Origin: Pyronema omphalodes
Lineage: Eukaryota; Ascomycota; Pezizomycetes; Pezizales; Pyronemataceae
Reading direction: 5' to 3'
Length of the DNA stretch: 64,000 nucleotides
NCBI GenBank assembly: GCA_024516155.1
Contig: JAJJXM010000120.1
Location: forward strand, 1-64,000
This document shows, piece by piece, positions 1 to 8,125 of the stretch; the stretch's first letter is position 1, and each line of letters begins with the position of its first letter. The notes beneath the pieces are model-generated. The model was given only the letters and a program-made list of their open reading frames with translations, had not been told where the DNA came from and searched no databases. Both the position numbers and the translations under genes were made by a program.

Positions 1-6
1 TCAATG
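1..6 (-). repeat. Tip of an older inverted A-family LTR, split by element A
   Basis: The first six bases match, with one mismatch, the reverse complement of the A-family LTR just upstream of the point where the match resumes at 17124. Element A sits between the two parts. The remainder of this LTR to the left lies outside the window. Confidence 0.6.
2..6. repeat. Target-site duplication caatg of element A (left)
   Basis: The five bases caatg directly precede the LTR start (TGTCACACC) at 7 and recur directly after the 3' LTR at 17119-17123. A 5-bp duplication is typical of Ty3/Gypsy integrases. Confidence 0.9.
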
Positions 7-831
7 TGTCACACCCTATATTGTGTGAGTATAGAATAGGTAACATGTATAACATTTAGAGAACATGGCAAACTCGACAGGAGAATGAATAATAAGGTTA
101 GTATCCCGGGCCGGAACCCCCTGAGGAGCTCCAGCTAGCCACGTCACGTGATTCGTGACTTTCCGAAAGGACCTCACGAGGATCCCGGCCCGAGGCGTCG
201 CTACCTGTTATTCACTGTCAGTTTGGGAGGATCACAGATGGATGGGAACGAGGAACAACTTACCTCATGGGTGTCGACTTACCCATGAGAAAACTACAGA
301 CGACGCTGATGGAGACAGAAGACGACGGCGAAAGGACACCTCCTTATACTTGAGGTTGTGTTCCACCAAGCACGGCTACCGAGGGGCTTGCAAGAGAAGG
401 GAATTCTCAGGACAGTGCAAGGCAGACGAATAGGATCATCCGAGGTCTGAGTTGGGCGGATAGTCGGCCAATGAACAAGGCAGAGTCTAGTCAGCCAACA
501 GGAGTGGAGCTCAGGACAAGGGTCAAGATTGCGTTAGCATGAGACGACGTCCTGCAGCAAGGAACACCACTCAGGGGAACTGTTGGATGGAACTGATATG
601 ACGCGACCTTAGGCCAATGACTACCAACTGCAAGATAAGACGGCGTTTGCGTACACACCAGGGTGTGGCTGCGCGCAAGTGCGCGCAGGTGGGGCTGTTA
701 TGACATCACACAGGAATGTGACGGGGCAGTGCGCTCCGGTAAGGCATAGTCTGCCTTATGATGTCAGATTCCTTCACTCGCAATCGAGATTCTCTAGGGA
801 GATCTATGATCAAGACGACTCATAAGATATA

Positions 832-838
832 TGACTCA
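832..838 (+). promoter_or_regulatory. TGACTCA motif (bZIP/Gcn4-type) in the LTR
   Basis: The heptamer TGACTCA lies in the U3 part of the LTR. The equivalent spot carries TGACTCA in LTRs D (about 34109) and E (44806-44812, inside the palindrome ATGACTCAT) and in the decayed LTR near 29970. This heptamer is the site of Gcn4/AP-1-type bZIP factors; regulation by one here is inference. Confidence 0.4.
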
Positions 839-1126
839 CATGTCATCATCAGAGGAGTCACTGCATTATGCGCTCAAGTGGAGTCACCCTCCACTAGGCG
901 CTTAACCCCAATATCTGATTGGAAGGTGTGGTAGAACGGCAAGGAATGTCAAGGATTAATCTGACACGAAGGTCATCATGCAAGTGAGCAATTAATATAA
1001 TTGCGCATGCAGCATGATGCGAGCCATCAACAGATTTGTCAAAGAATTGACTCACGTCTTATCTCCTAGGCTTAGTTTGGAAGTTGGTTCCCTTGGGAAG
1101 TCTGGGCGAACTTGTAGACGAAAGTC

Positions 1127-1133
1127 TATAAAA
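1127..1133 (+). promoter_or_regulatory. TATA box of element A 5' LTR
   Basis: TATAAAA lies 101 nt upstream of the proposed self-primer/RNA start at 1228. The same box is found in the 3' LTR (16878) and in the E LTR (45102). It is the only strong TATA match near the end of U3. Confidence 0.6.
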
Positions 1134-1227
1134 GACCCTAAGTCTTCCCACCGTCTCCTCCAGCATCAGCAACTTGATCTCTTGTTACGACTATACCTAT
1201 CTACACCAAAATACCTCAGGACGAGAC

Positions 1228-1239
1228 CCTTAAGTTTAT
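1228..1239 (+). promoter_or_regulatory. Proposed self-primer (RNA 5' end) of element A
   Basis: CCTTAAGTTTAT is the exact reverse complement of the 12 bases at 3169-3180 next to the 5' LTR. In Tf1-type self-priming the first bases of the RNA pair with the primer-binding site. Its position, about 135 nt before the LTR end and downstream of a TATA box, fits an R start. The RNA start itself is not shown by sequence. Confidence 0.6.
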
Positions 1240-1260
1240 TCGGCCTGTGATCGATTAGTT

Positions 1261-3058
1261 TACTTTCGATCCAGTGCTTGCCCCCCTTTCTCCTCGTCTG
1301 TAGTTGCGCAGACTCCTCTCTTTATCTTGTCGAGAACATCTCCACCATGTCTCAACGCAATCTCGACACTTTCAGGTTCAGGAACACCGTTAACGTCGGG
1401 TCCCCTCCTCCACCGTCCCCCGAGAGATCCACACCAACACCTAGTGGAGCGCGTAAACGCCCCACCATCCCACCTGCCGATAATGAACCAAGACCGGCCA
1501 CCGCCGGCGTTTCACTTGCCGAACCAGACCGCCAACTCCTCCTCCAGCTATCCCTACAAGTCGAGCGAATGGAGAAAGCCTTGCTTTCTTCCCAAGCCAC
1601 CAGCACCAACCGCATACGCGAACTCGAGAAACAAGTCGCCTCGATCACGGCAGAGCTCAACCGTACGCGCCGACAACTCACCGCCACCCCTGCACCCCAC
1701 ATGCCACCTGGCGACTCCACCGCAAGAGGAAGGTCCACCACTCGGGCCCCCACCCCAGCCGCCCCCAAACCACAGAAACCAACCACCGGCAACCTTACCT
1801 GGGCTGAACGCGTCTCCGCATCAGTTGAAGGCAAGGATCAACAATTCACAACCGTGTCGCGCAAAAAGAAGAAGGCAAAACCGGCCCCCATCATCCCGAA
1901 AGCCCTCCCCCGTATCGAAAGGGAGATTATCATCACACTGGACAACCCAACACTGACTAGGAGTCGAGAAGAAGAAGCCACCAACGTGTTGATGTGCCTC
2001 AACAAAGACGTACTGATGGCCAACGATATCCCTCTTCCCTCACTCACTCTTGCAAGGATCAATGACCACAACAAACTGGTATTGACGACCAACACTACCA
2101 CCCCGGCCTCTGCGTACGAACCATATATGCAGATGCTCCTCAACAGAATTCACTGGCTGAAACCAATATCCGGAACCAACAATAGCCGCTGGACTAAATT
2201 CCTAGTCCACAACATCCCAACCGCAGCCAATGGTGTAGGCGTGCAAAAGCTTATCGAATCGACCTACCCCACCCTCAAACTCATGCAAGAACCTCGCTGG
2301 CTAGTTCCAGATGAGCGCCGCCTCAACAAACAAGCCTCCACCATGGTGATCGCCCTTAGCGGTATGGTCAACCTGAACCAAATCGGCACCAACACCCTCC
2401 TTCTCTGTAATCGTAAGTGCCGGATTACCGAATACTTCTCCTGGACACCAACCACCCAATGCCGCAACTGCCAGGTTTACGGCCACCACACCTCCCTCTG
2501 CAAAGCGGAGAAACCCACCTGCGCCATCTGCGCCCAACCACACAGCACCAAGGACCACCAATGCCCTGTCCCCTCCTGTCGCGCCGGAAAGTCCTGCACG
2601 CACCCACCTGTGAAATGCGCCCTTTGCAGTGCTGCTCACCCAGCAACCGACCCTCTTTGCCCCGTACGGATCAAACTTCTCCCGGCCGGGAAAGGCAAGG
2701 CCCCCGACGCTGATAATGATTTGTCTATGGAGCGCGAGCTCTAATGACTGCACAAATATCTTTCCACACTTGACAAACTCCCCACTTGACCCGCGTAATT
2801 CGTAGCTTTTCCTTTGTTCGTCTTTGTTTTTGAAAGGGCTAGTTTAGGTTTCCTTTGTAGGGTTTAGGTGTTTTGTTTTTGTTTCTGTTTTTGTTTGTAA
2901 TACCCTGGGCATAGCCGGACCTCCTGTACATAGTATTATAGGTCGCGCGGGTGGTTGTATCCCAGAGCAACCGCGGTGTCGCAGGGTATGGGCATGAAGT
3001 AGGTGGAGCGCAATACCCATAGTAGCTCTAGTCGCAATAAAACAAGATCAGATTAGTT
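1261..3058 (+). mobile_element. ORF1-only LINE, copy 1
   Basis: This 1.79-kb segment interrupts the A 5' LTR and is absent from the 3' LTR. It is flanked by GATTAGTT at 1253-1260 and 3051-3058. It has one ORF with LINE-type zinc knuckles, then about 300 nt of untranslated sequence with T-rich stretches and no poly(A). No endonuclease or reverse transcriptase is present, so it is non-autonomous although it codes for protein, like mammalian HAL1. A second, decayed copy occupies the same LTR position at 34534-36336. Confidence 0.85.
1347..2744 (+). CDS. LINE ORF1 (Gag-like RNA-binding protein)
   Basis: An open frame of 465 codons. The ATG at 1347 (context CCACC) is chosen because the frame upstream has only a TTG and because the start is conserved in copy 2 (34620). 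The N-terminal third is rich in Pro, Ser and Thr. A coiled-coil-like stretch follows (about residues 70-120, with heptads such as RELEKQVASI). The C-terminus has one CX2CX4HX4C knuckle (CRNCQVYGHHTSLC) and two CX2CX3HX6C variants (CAICAQPHSTKDHQC, CALCSAAHPATDPLC). This arrangement is known from ORF1/Gag of I, Jockey and Tad-like LINEs, which coat the element RNA. No ORF2 follows. The ORF is intact here but broken in copy 2. Confidence 0.8.
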   Translation: MSQRNLDTFRFRNTVNVGSPPPPSPERSTPTPSGARKRPTIPPADNEPRPATAGVSLAEPDRQLLLQLSLQVERMEKALLSSQATSTNRIRELEKQVASITAELNRTRRQLTATPAPHMPPGDSTARGRSTTRAPTPAAPKPQKPTTGNLTWAERVSASVEGKDQQFTTVSRKKKKAKPAPIIPKALPRIEREIIITLDNPTLTRSREEEATNVLMCLNKDVLMANDIPLPSLTLARINDHNKLVLTTNTTTPASAYEPYMQMLLNRIHWLKPISGTNNSRWTKFLVHNIPTAANGVGVQKLIESTYPTLKLMQEPRWLVPDERRLNKQASTMVIALSGMVNLNQIGTNTLLLCNRKCRITEYFSWTPTTQCRNCQVYGHHTSLCKAEKPTCAICAQPHSTKDHQCPVPSCRAGKSCTHPPVKCALCSAAHPATDPLCPVRIKLLPAGKGKAPDADNDLSMEREL

Positions 3059-3166
3059 AACTTCCTGGCTTCTTGAGAAAAAATCTATTAGTTGAATATC
3101 TTTTGAACGAAGCACCAACTGATCGGAAAAGCCTCTGTATTGAAAGCCTCAATACCCAGGTTCACA

Positions 3167-3180
3167 CTATAAACTTAAGG
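3167..3180 (+). promoter_or_regulatory. Primer-binding site of element A (self-priming type)
   Basis: It directly follows the LTR end CA at 3166. It does not start with TGG, as a site for a tRNA 3' end would. Twelve of its bases (3169-3180) are complementary to 1228-1239 inside the LTR. The same bases follow the 5' LTR of D and E. Confidence 0.6.
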
Positions 3181-3286
3181 CTCAAGCTACTAAGTTTACT
3201 TTTCGACACGATAACGGAAGACCCTCTTCTAGGGCAAGAATCACCAACACTCCTCTGAAAACTACAAACAAAAACTTCAATCTACA

Positions 3287-5475
3287 ATGGCCTCACGCAG
3301 ACTCACCGGCGATGCCACCCACGACGACGGACTTGATGCGCCTATGGCTGATACTGTCAGCATCACCCGTCCTCGCTCCTGGGAGGAAGTCACCTCTGTG
3401 GGACAACCAAGGGTTCATCATGGCACCACCCTTCACCTGGGCGAAGTACCACAATGGGTGATTTTAATGATGGAAAGGATAAATTCGACTGAGGAGGACA
3501 TTAAGAGATTGATGGAAGCAGCAGGATCAGGCGCTGCAATGAACGAAGAACTACAACGGATGAAGGGACTCTATCAGGAAATGGCCCAGGGGATGCAGAA
3601 AGCTTACGACATCCTAGCAAAGAAGGGCAACCTTGACCAAGAAGTCAACCTTCAAACCGTTACCAGACTCGTTCAGGCCAGCAACGACTTTGCCGGCCAA
3701 GTTTGGAGGACAATTGGCGAACTTGCCACGGACACTCAAACCAAAGAGGCAGCCAACCAAGCGGCTGCAGAAAGACTCAAACACGGCATTCAGACGACCA
3801 ATGCCATCCTCGAAGCCTTTGCCCAGAGGCAATTACAAATCAACAAGGAAATCGAGGAATGGGCCTTTCAAAAGAATACACAAGACGCCATCCGAGAGCA
3901 GGATGATGAACAAAGAGATAGGCGGATTGCAGCTCTGTCTAGAGCTGAAGAGGTGCACCAGCAACGTCTGCTGGATTATGAAGAGCAGAGAGAGGAGGAA
4001 AAGATGGAATTGGTAAACAAGGTTATTGGCCTTGTTATGTCAAAAATCCAGAGAAAGGAACATTTCGATGCTAAGTCTCTAACCGAGGCTATGCACGAGG
4101 AGATGACTCCCAGACCTCCCTCCCTCGGCAGAGCACCTGAAGTCCCCTTGCCTCCATCAGAGGATGGAACCCCTGCAGACAACGGCAGAAATGGTGGTAG
4201 GGGCAGTAAACCACCAGGAGGAGGACTCCCACCACCTCCACCACCACCATCTGATCCTTCGGACGGCGAAGACTCAGATGATTCATACATCAGAAAAGCG
4301 TTGGAGAGAAAGCGCCAGGAGCGCAAACAAAAGGCTCAACAAAAGAAGCCTGAAGCAAAAAATGCAACGGAAGCATTTTTGGAATCACTTGTCAACAAAT
4401 TGCAGCAATCTGGGGTCAACGAACCAAGGAGACCAAAAATGCCTGAGAGGAAGGCTCCACAATATTTTTCCGGGAAAGACAAGAATTTATTTAGGGCTTG
4501 GTGGATGTCTGTTCAAGACTATATTGCAACATACGCCAAGGCGTTCCCGGACGAGGATGACCAGGTAAAATGGGTTGGGAGCTTGCTTACTCACAAAGCT
4601 CTCAGTTGGCACCAGGAACGGCGAAAATCGATTCAAAGGCAAGGACTCAAAGATACATGGCAAGCATTCTCAAGCTCTATTGAAACTAGGTTTGAGGATA
4701 AGCGGGAAGCCCAGAAGGACGTTAAGAGGATTACGGAACTCCAGTATGAGGGAGACATCGATGACTATATCACCAAGTTGGAGGACCTTAATATGCGTGT
4801 AGGAGCAAATGGTCCTATGTATAGGAATGTGATTTGGGAGGCCATGACACCGGCCATTAAGAAGATGGTATATCAGAGAGTTGGGGGAATCCCAACTGAC
4901 GATGAAGCAATGATTGATGCAGTGAAGGAAGCTGCTCACGTTGTTGAAAATTTGGATGAGGAATTAAAGGGTCATAAAAAGAAGTCTTTGGAGGTACGAG
5001 AGGACCGCCATAAGGACAAGGGAAACAAAAGGAAACTGTGCGCCCTAAGCAGGTGCAGCACAAAGACAAATTTAAGGAGAAAAAGGAGAAAAAAGGTTTT
5101 GCAGGAAAGAAGGACAAGAAGTCTATTTTTGCGTCGGGAATGGAGGCTCTGAACAATGTTCCTCAGAGCGAAATCGACAAACATAAAAAGGATAAGGCTG
5201 ACTGTTGGAGATGCGGACGATCTGGGCACAAAATGTTTGATTGTTACGCTAAAAAGACAGTTGGAGGAACAGAGCTCTCTGGCGAAGGAAAGGTTGCTTC
5301 CTCTGGCAAGAGGAAGAGAGACGATGATGATGATGGAAACAAAGGGCAGGAGAAGCCCAAGGAAACAAAAAAGACAAAGACCGCAGCAGTGCGGCAGGAT
5401 GAGGATGAAATAATGGAAGATGCTCAGCCCAGGATTTGGGAGATTGAGCAAAATGATGAGGAGTCGGATTTTTAA
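3287..5475 (+). pseudogene. gag: gag of element A, frameshifted
   Basis: Homologous along its length to the intact 731-aa gag of element E (45497-47692). The N-terminal half is helical and charged. A proline run follows near 4230-4250, then the capsid-like retrotransposon gag domain (about 4450-4960, starting near PQYFSGKDKNLFRAWW), then a lysine-rich region and a CCHC knuckle (CWRCGRSGHKMFDC, near 5203). About one base is missing near 5027 compared with D and E. The first frame therefore ends at 5152, and the knuckle lies in another frame that runs to TAA at 5473-5475. Full Gag cannot be made. Confidence 0.9.
5469..5475 (+). promoter_or_regulatory. Gag/pol -1 frameshift candidate TTTTTAA (element A)
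   Basis: The gag frame ends GAT TTT TAA. The pol frame (-1) is open through this point (TTT TTA AGA) and on into protease. No in-frame ATG is present in A where E has one, so frameshifting explains pol expression better than re-initiation. The same bases end gag in D and E. A stop codon in the slippery position is not the standard heptamer. Confidence 0.45.
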
Positions 5476-5973
5476 GATCCTCTAGGGTTGCGTCACCTGA
5501 GGAGGAGGAATGTACATCTGACGCAGAAAATATTATTTGTTCAGGGACAAAAAGGAAAATTTCGGACAGCTTGGAGTCGACCAAGACAAAACTTCGACGA
5601 ACCGACAAAGGAACCTCTTCCAAAGGAACAAAAATGGAAGCTGTGGTTCCACCCCACCATGGAAAGAGGCCAATTATCAACATGGTGTTGACTTGGTCTA
5701 AGAACAAATTCAGAACGGTGCGAGTCCTCCTTGATACAGGCTCCACCTCAGCTTTACTGGACAAAGGTTTTGTCCAAACTTACAAAATTCCTACTGTGAA
5801 GAGAGACCAGCCTCTTCAAATTCGCAACTTCAATAATGAGGTAGTTGCTGGAGCTGGAGAATTCTTTACGGTACCTTTCATGCTGCAACATAAACAACAC
5901 TTTGCAGCCGAATCCTTCGAAGTCGCCCCTCTTGACAGCGACTGCGATGTCATCTTACCATACTGGTGGATGG

Positions 5974-5978
5974 CAAAA
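5974..5978. repeat. Target-site duplication caaaa of element B (left)
   Basis: caaaa precedes the B LTR at 5979 and recurs after the second LTR at 12390-12394. Removing B and one copy restores the reading frame of A pol across the junction. Confidence 0.95.
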
Positions 5979-6509
5979 TGTCACGGCACACGGCTGACGA
6001 GCCGTTGTGTTGCGTCATCATGTTGTCGTGGTTGTTGATTGACATCGTACCGTTGTCTTGCCGTGTTGTGTTGCCGTTGTGTTGTTGGTGTTGTTATGTG
6101 TGCCGTGCCATAGTGACTGAGAGAATGATTGATGATGGATGACGTACCACGAGCTGGAGAGCTGTGGCGTCGCAGGTGAATTGATGGAGAACGGAAGCTC
6201 ATGTAGCGATGATTGTATGACGGCCCAGCAAGAGTGCTGGCCGCCCCTTTGTACATAAGGAGGCTTGCCTCCCCGTTGTCGAGATTCTCCATCGAACGTC
6301 TTGTGTCTTCTCCTTGCTCCTAATATAAGGTTTCTTCTCCTAAAGTCCTACGTCACTCTTGTCCTTGTCCCTGTCCCTGTTTAGTGTGCCGTCCGTCTGA
6401 CGAGCACTTCGGTCCTTGTCCTGCCGTTCCCCGTCCCGGAACCTGCCTAGTCCCTCTTGCCGGTAGTGTTCAGTGTGTCCCTTGAACGTCCGTTCTCGTG
6501 TCCCTGACA
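5979..6509 (+). repeat. 5' LTR of element B
   Basis: 531 bp, starting TGTCACGG and ending CTGACA. No difference was seen from 11859-12389 on reading the two line by line. A CATAA box at 6254 and the proposed self-primer at 6291 mark the promoter end. Confidence 0.95.
6291..6299 (+). promoter_or_regulatory. Proposed self-primer of element B
   Basis: ATCGAACGT is the reverse complement of the nine bases at 6512-6520 that begin three bases after the LTR. A TATA-like TACATAA lies about 38 nt upstream. The pair is also present in B' (26442-26450 and 26221-26229). Confidence 0.5.
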
Positions 6510-6520
6510 TTACGTTCGAT
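6510..6520 (+). promoter_or_regulatory. Primer-binding site of element B
   Basis: It directly follows the 5' LTR and does not resemble a tRNA 3' end complement. ACGTTCGAT (6512-6520) pairs with 6291-6299 in the LTR. Confidence 0.5.
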
Positions 6521-6544
6521 CGATTAACTATTCAACCGACACGC

Positions 6545-6787
6545 ATGAACCGCACCGGTTCTGCCTGGACCTACGCACTAAAACAAGCGCTTGAAACGCA
6601 CACCTTACACGAAACCTTTGGGATCCCCGACTGATTCGCTGGCGCAGTGCGCAGAACCATCCGACGAGCAGAAAATAACTGCTACCTTGTGGTCCGCTGG
6701 CAACTCCAGGACTACACTTATCAGGAGCACATCCGCCGCACCATCAGACTCAAGCCAATCCTCAGAGCCCGCCAGAATGCATATTAA
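6545..6787 (+). pseudogene. ORF0 upstream of gag in element B (one internal stop)
   Basis: An 80-codon frame that starts at ATG 6545 and ends TAA 6785-6787, overlapping the gag ATG at 6777. Codon 31 is TGA, where B' has CGA, a likely C-to-T change. The B' copy (25953-26195) is open and matches along the whole length, with many silent differences. There are no known motifs; the sequence is basic and Arg-rich. It could be a separate small protein or a leader peptide that tunes gag translation. Function unknown. Confidence 0.55.
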
Positions 6788-8125
6788 ACTTATTGACGAA
6801 GGACACTGGCAACAAATTGTGAACGCCGCCGCCATGACCCAGTTCCCTGACGGCCATGAACCGCTCACCTTTACCCAACAACTCGCACAATCCATCTTAG
6901 ACGCTCAGGACCACCCCACGGGTTATCTCTTAAACGACCTCGCGGAAACCCCCGGCTCCCGTAACAGCACTCGGGTATCCAGCCCTGTCGCCTCCCGCGC
7001 CCCGGAAACTCCCACCCCTGCCCCCATTCCCCCTGTCGTGATCCAGACCGGCTCCGTCCAGGTCTATCCGAACGGCCCAGAACCAGCACCGCGAGCCGCC
7101 GCACCCCCTACCACAGTCGCAGCCGCAGCCCCCGCCCCCGCGATAATCGCACCAATCCCAAGACCCCCCCCCCCCGCGACCCCGAGATCCTCCTAACTCC
7201 GGAGGAACAAGCCGATACAAATGAAATCCACTACTACGAGAAAGAACTCACCCGCCAGCGCGAACTCATCAACGCGCTACTGGCCTCCCCCGGCATCCGC
7301 GTGACCGGAGACAAAATCTCGGATCCGCCAACCTTCGACGGGTCCAACAGGGAGGACCTCCGCCGCTTTGTCTCTTTGCTTCGCATCAAGTTAGTGAGCG
7401 ATGAACTACGTTTCCCGACCCCCCATAAACGGATTTCTTACGCCATGGGCCGCCTCCGCGGACGCGCCCTGGATCAGATTCTTCCTTATATCAAGGAAAA
7501 TGGCAACCGCTGGGAACTCAACGACGTCGAGGACGTCATTAAAATTTTGCAGCGTACCTTTGGAGACCCGGACGAGCGCGCAACGGCTCGTTTCAAACTA
7601 CAAAGCCTCCGACAGAACAACCGCGAATTTTCGGACTACTATGCAGAGTTCTCTCGCCTAGTCGCAGAGTTAGGCTGGGACGAAGCCGCCACCATGGATG
7701 CCCTGCGTAACGGCCTGTCCCTTGAACTACACGAGAAGTTGGTTGGTGCCCCGCCCACCACCACGATGCACGAATTCGTCGAACAGTGTCAAAAATTGGA
7801 CTCCCAATTAAGAGCACTTAAAAACCTCCGCAAGCTGCGTACCAACCGCGGCCAAGTTAAAACCACTACCACCGCCACCCCCGCCACCAGTCGCCCCACC
7901 CCCGCTACCCAAGCCACCACCGCCTCCTCCAGCAAGCAAACCCCGGCCCAAGGACCCCGTCAGAAACTGTCGGCACAGGAGCGCGCGACCCGCCTATCAG
8001 AAGGACGTTGCCTCTACTGCGGTGGCCTCGGCCACATGGCTGCGTCGTGCCCCGCCAAGACGAATGTTAAAGTGGCGAGCGTGGAATTGGTGGATGCTGA
8101 AGAAGAAGTGTCGGGAAAAGAATAA
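6777..8125 (+). pseudogene. gag: gag of element B, broken at a C run
   Basis: ATG 6777 opens a frame (MHIKLIDEG...) with a Pro/Ala-rich middle. The frame stops at 7196 after a run of 12 C (7164-7175). The rest continues in another frame, with EEQADTNEIHYYEKELTRQR near 7202, then the retrotransposon gag (capsid) domain at about 7310-7840 and a CCHC knuckle (CLYCGGLGHMAASC, near 8017), to TAA 8123-8125. A C count of 1 modulo 3 would join the frames. B' has 8 C at the same place and is also out of frame. Confidence 0.88.
8113..8119 (+). promoter_or_regulatory. Gag/pol -1 frameshift site GGGAAAA (element B)
   Basis: In the gag frame the bases read TCG GGA AAA GAA TAA, so G GGA AAA is in phase as a slippery X XXY YYZ heptamer just before the stop. 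Slipping one base back gives GGG AAA AGA ATA AAC, the open pol frame, which has no ATG near its start. B' has GGGAAAG at the same place. Confidence 0.65.

Larger units (their letters stand above)
7..3166 (+). repeat. 5' LTR of element A, split by a LINE
   Basis: The LTR starts TGTCACACC and ends GGTTCACA. It occupies 7-1260 and 3059-3166 (about 1,362 bp); the 1.8 kb between is a LINE insert. Visible parts include a CACGTG core in an inverted repeat (GTCACG/CGTGAC at 143-159), a TGACTCA at 832-838, a TATAAAA at 1127 and the inferred RNA start region at 1228. Short ORFs in it look like chance, since they are not conserved in length in related LTRs. Confidence 0.93.
5469..5978 (+). pseudogene. 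pol: pol of element A, 5' part (protease), cut by element B
   Basis: The frame runs from the gag stop without an ATG (only TTG at 5571) into an aspartic protease with the active-site motif LLDTGST near 5731. It continues to the LPYWWM motif, where element B has inserted after the codons for WWMAK. It resumes at 12390. The protease would release mature Gag and Pol proteins. Confidence 0.9.

Noticed and set aside
155..433. ORFs inside the A and E LTRs (also at 15906-16214 and 40499-40744)
   Set aside because: They recur because the LTRs recur. Their ends change with small indels, and no start context or known domain is present.
1278..1346. Longer LINE ORF1 starting at 1278
   Set aside because: That codon is TTG. 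The ATG at 1347 has good context and is conserved in copy 2.
1352..1834. Long antisense frames opposite ORF1, gag and pol (e.g. 1352-1834, 4972-5451, 8496-8876)
   Set aside because: Shadows of high-G+C or Pro-rich coding sequence; no domain, and not conserved in sister copies.
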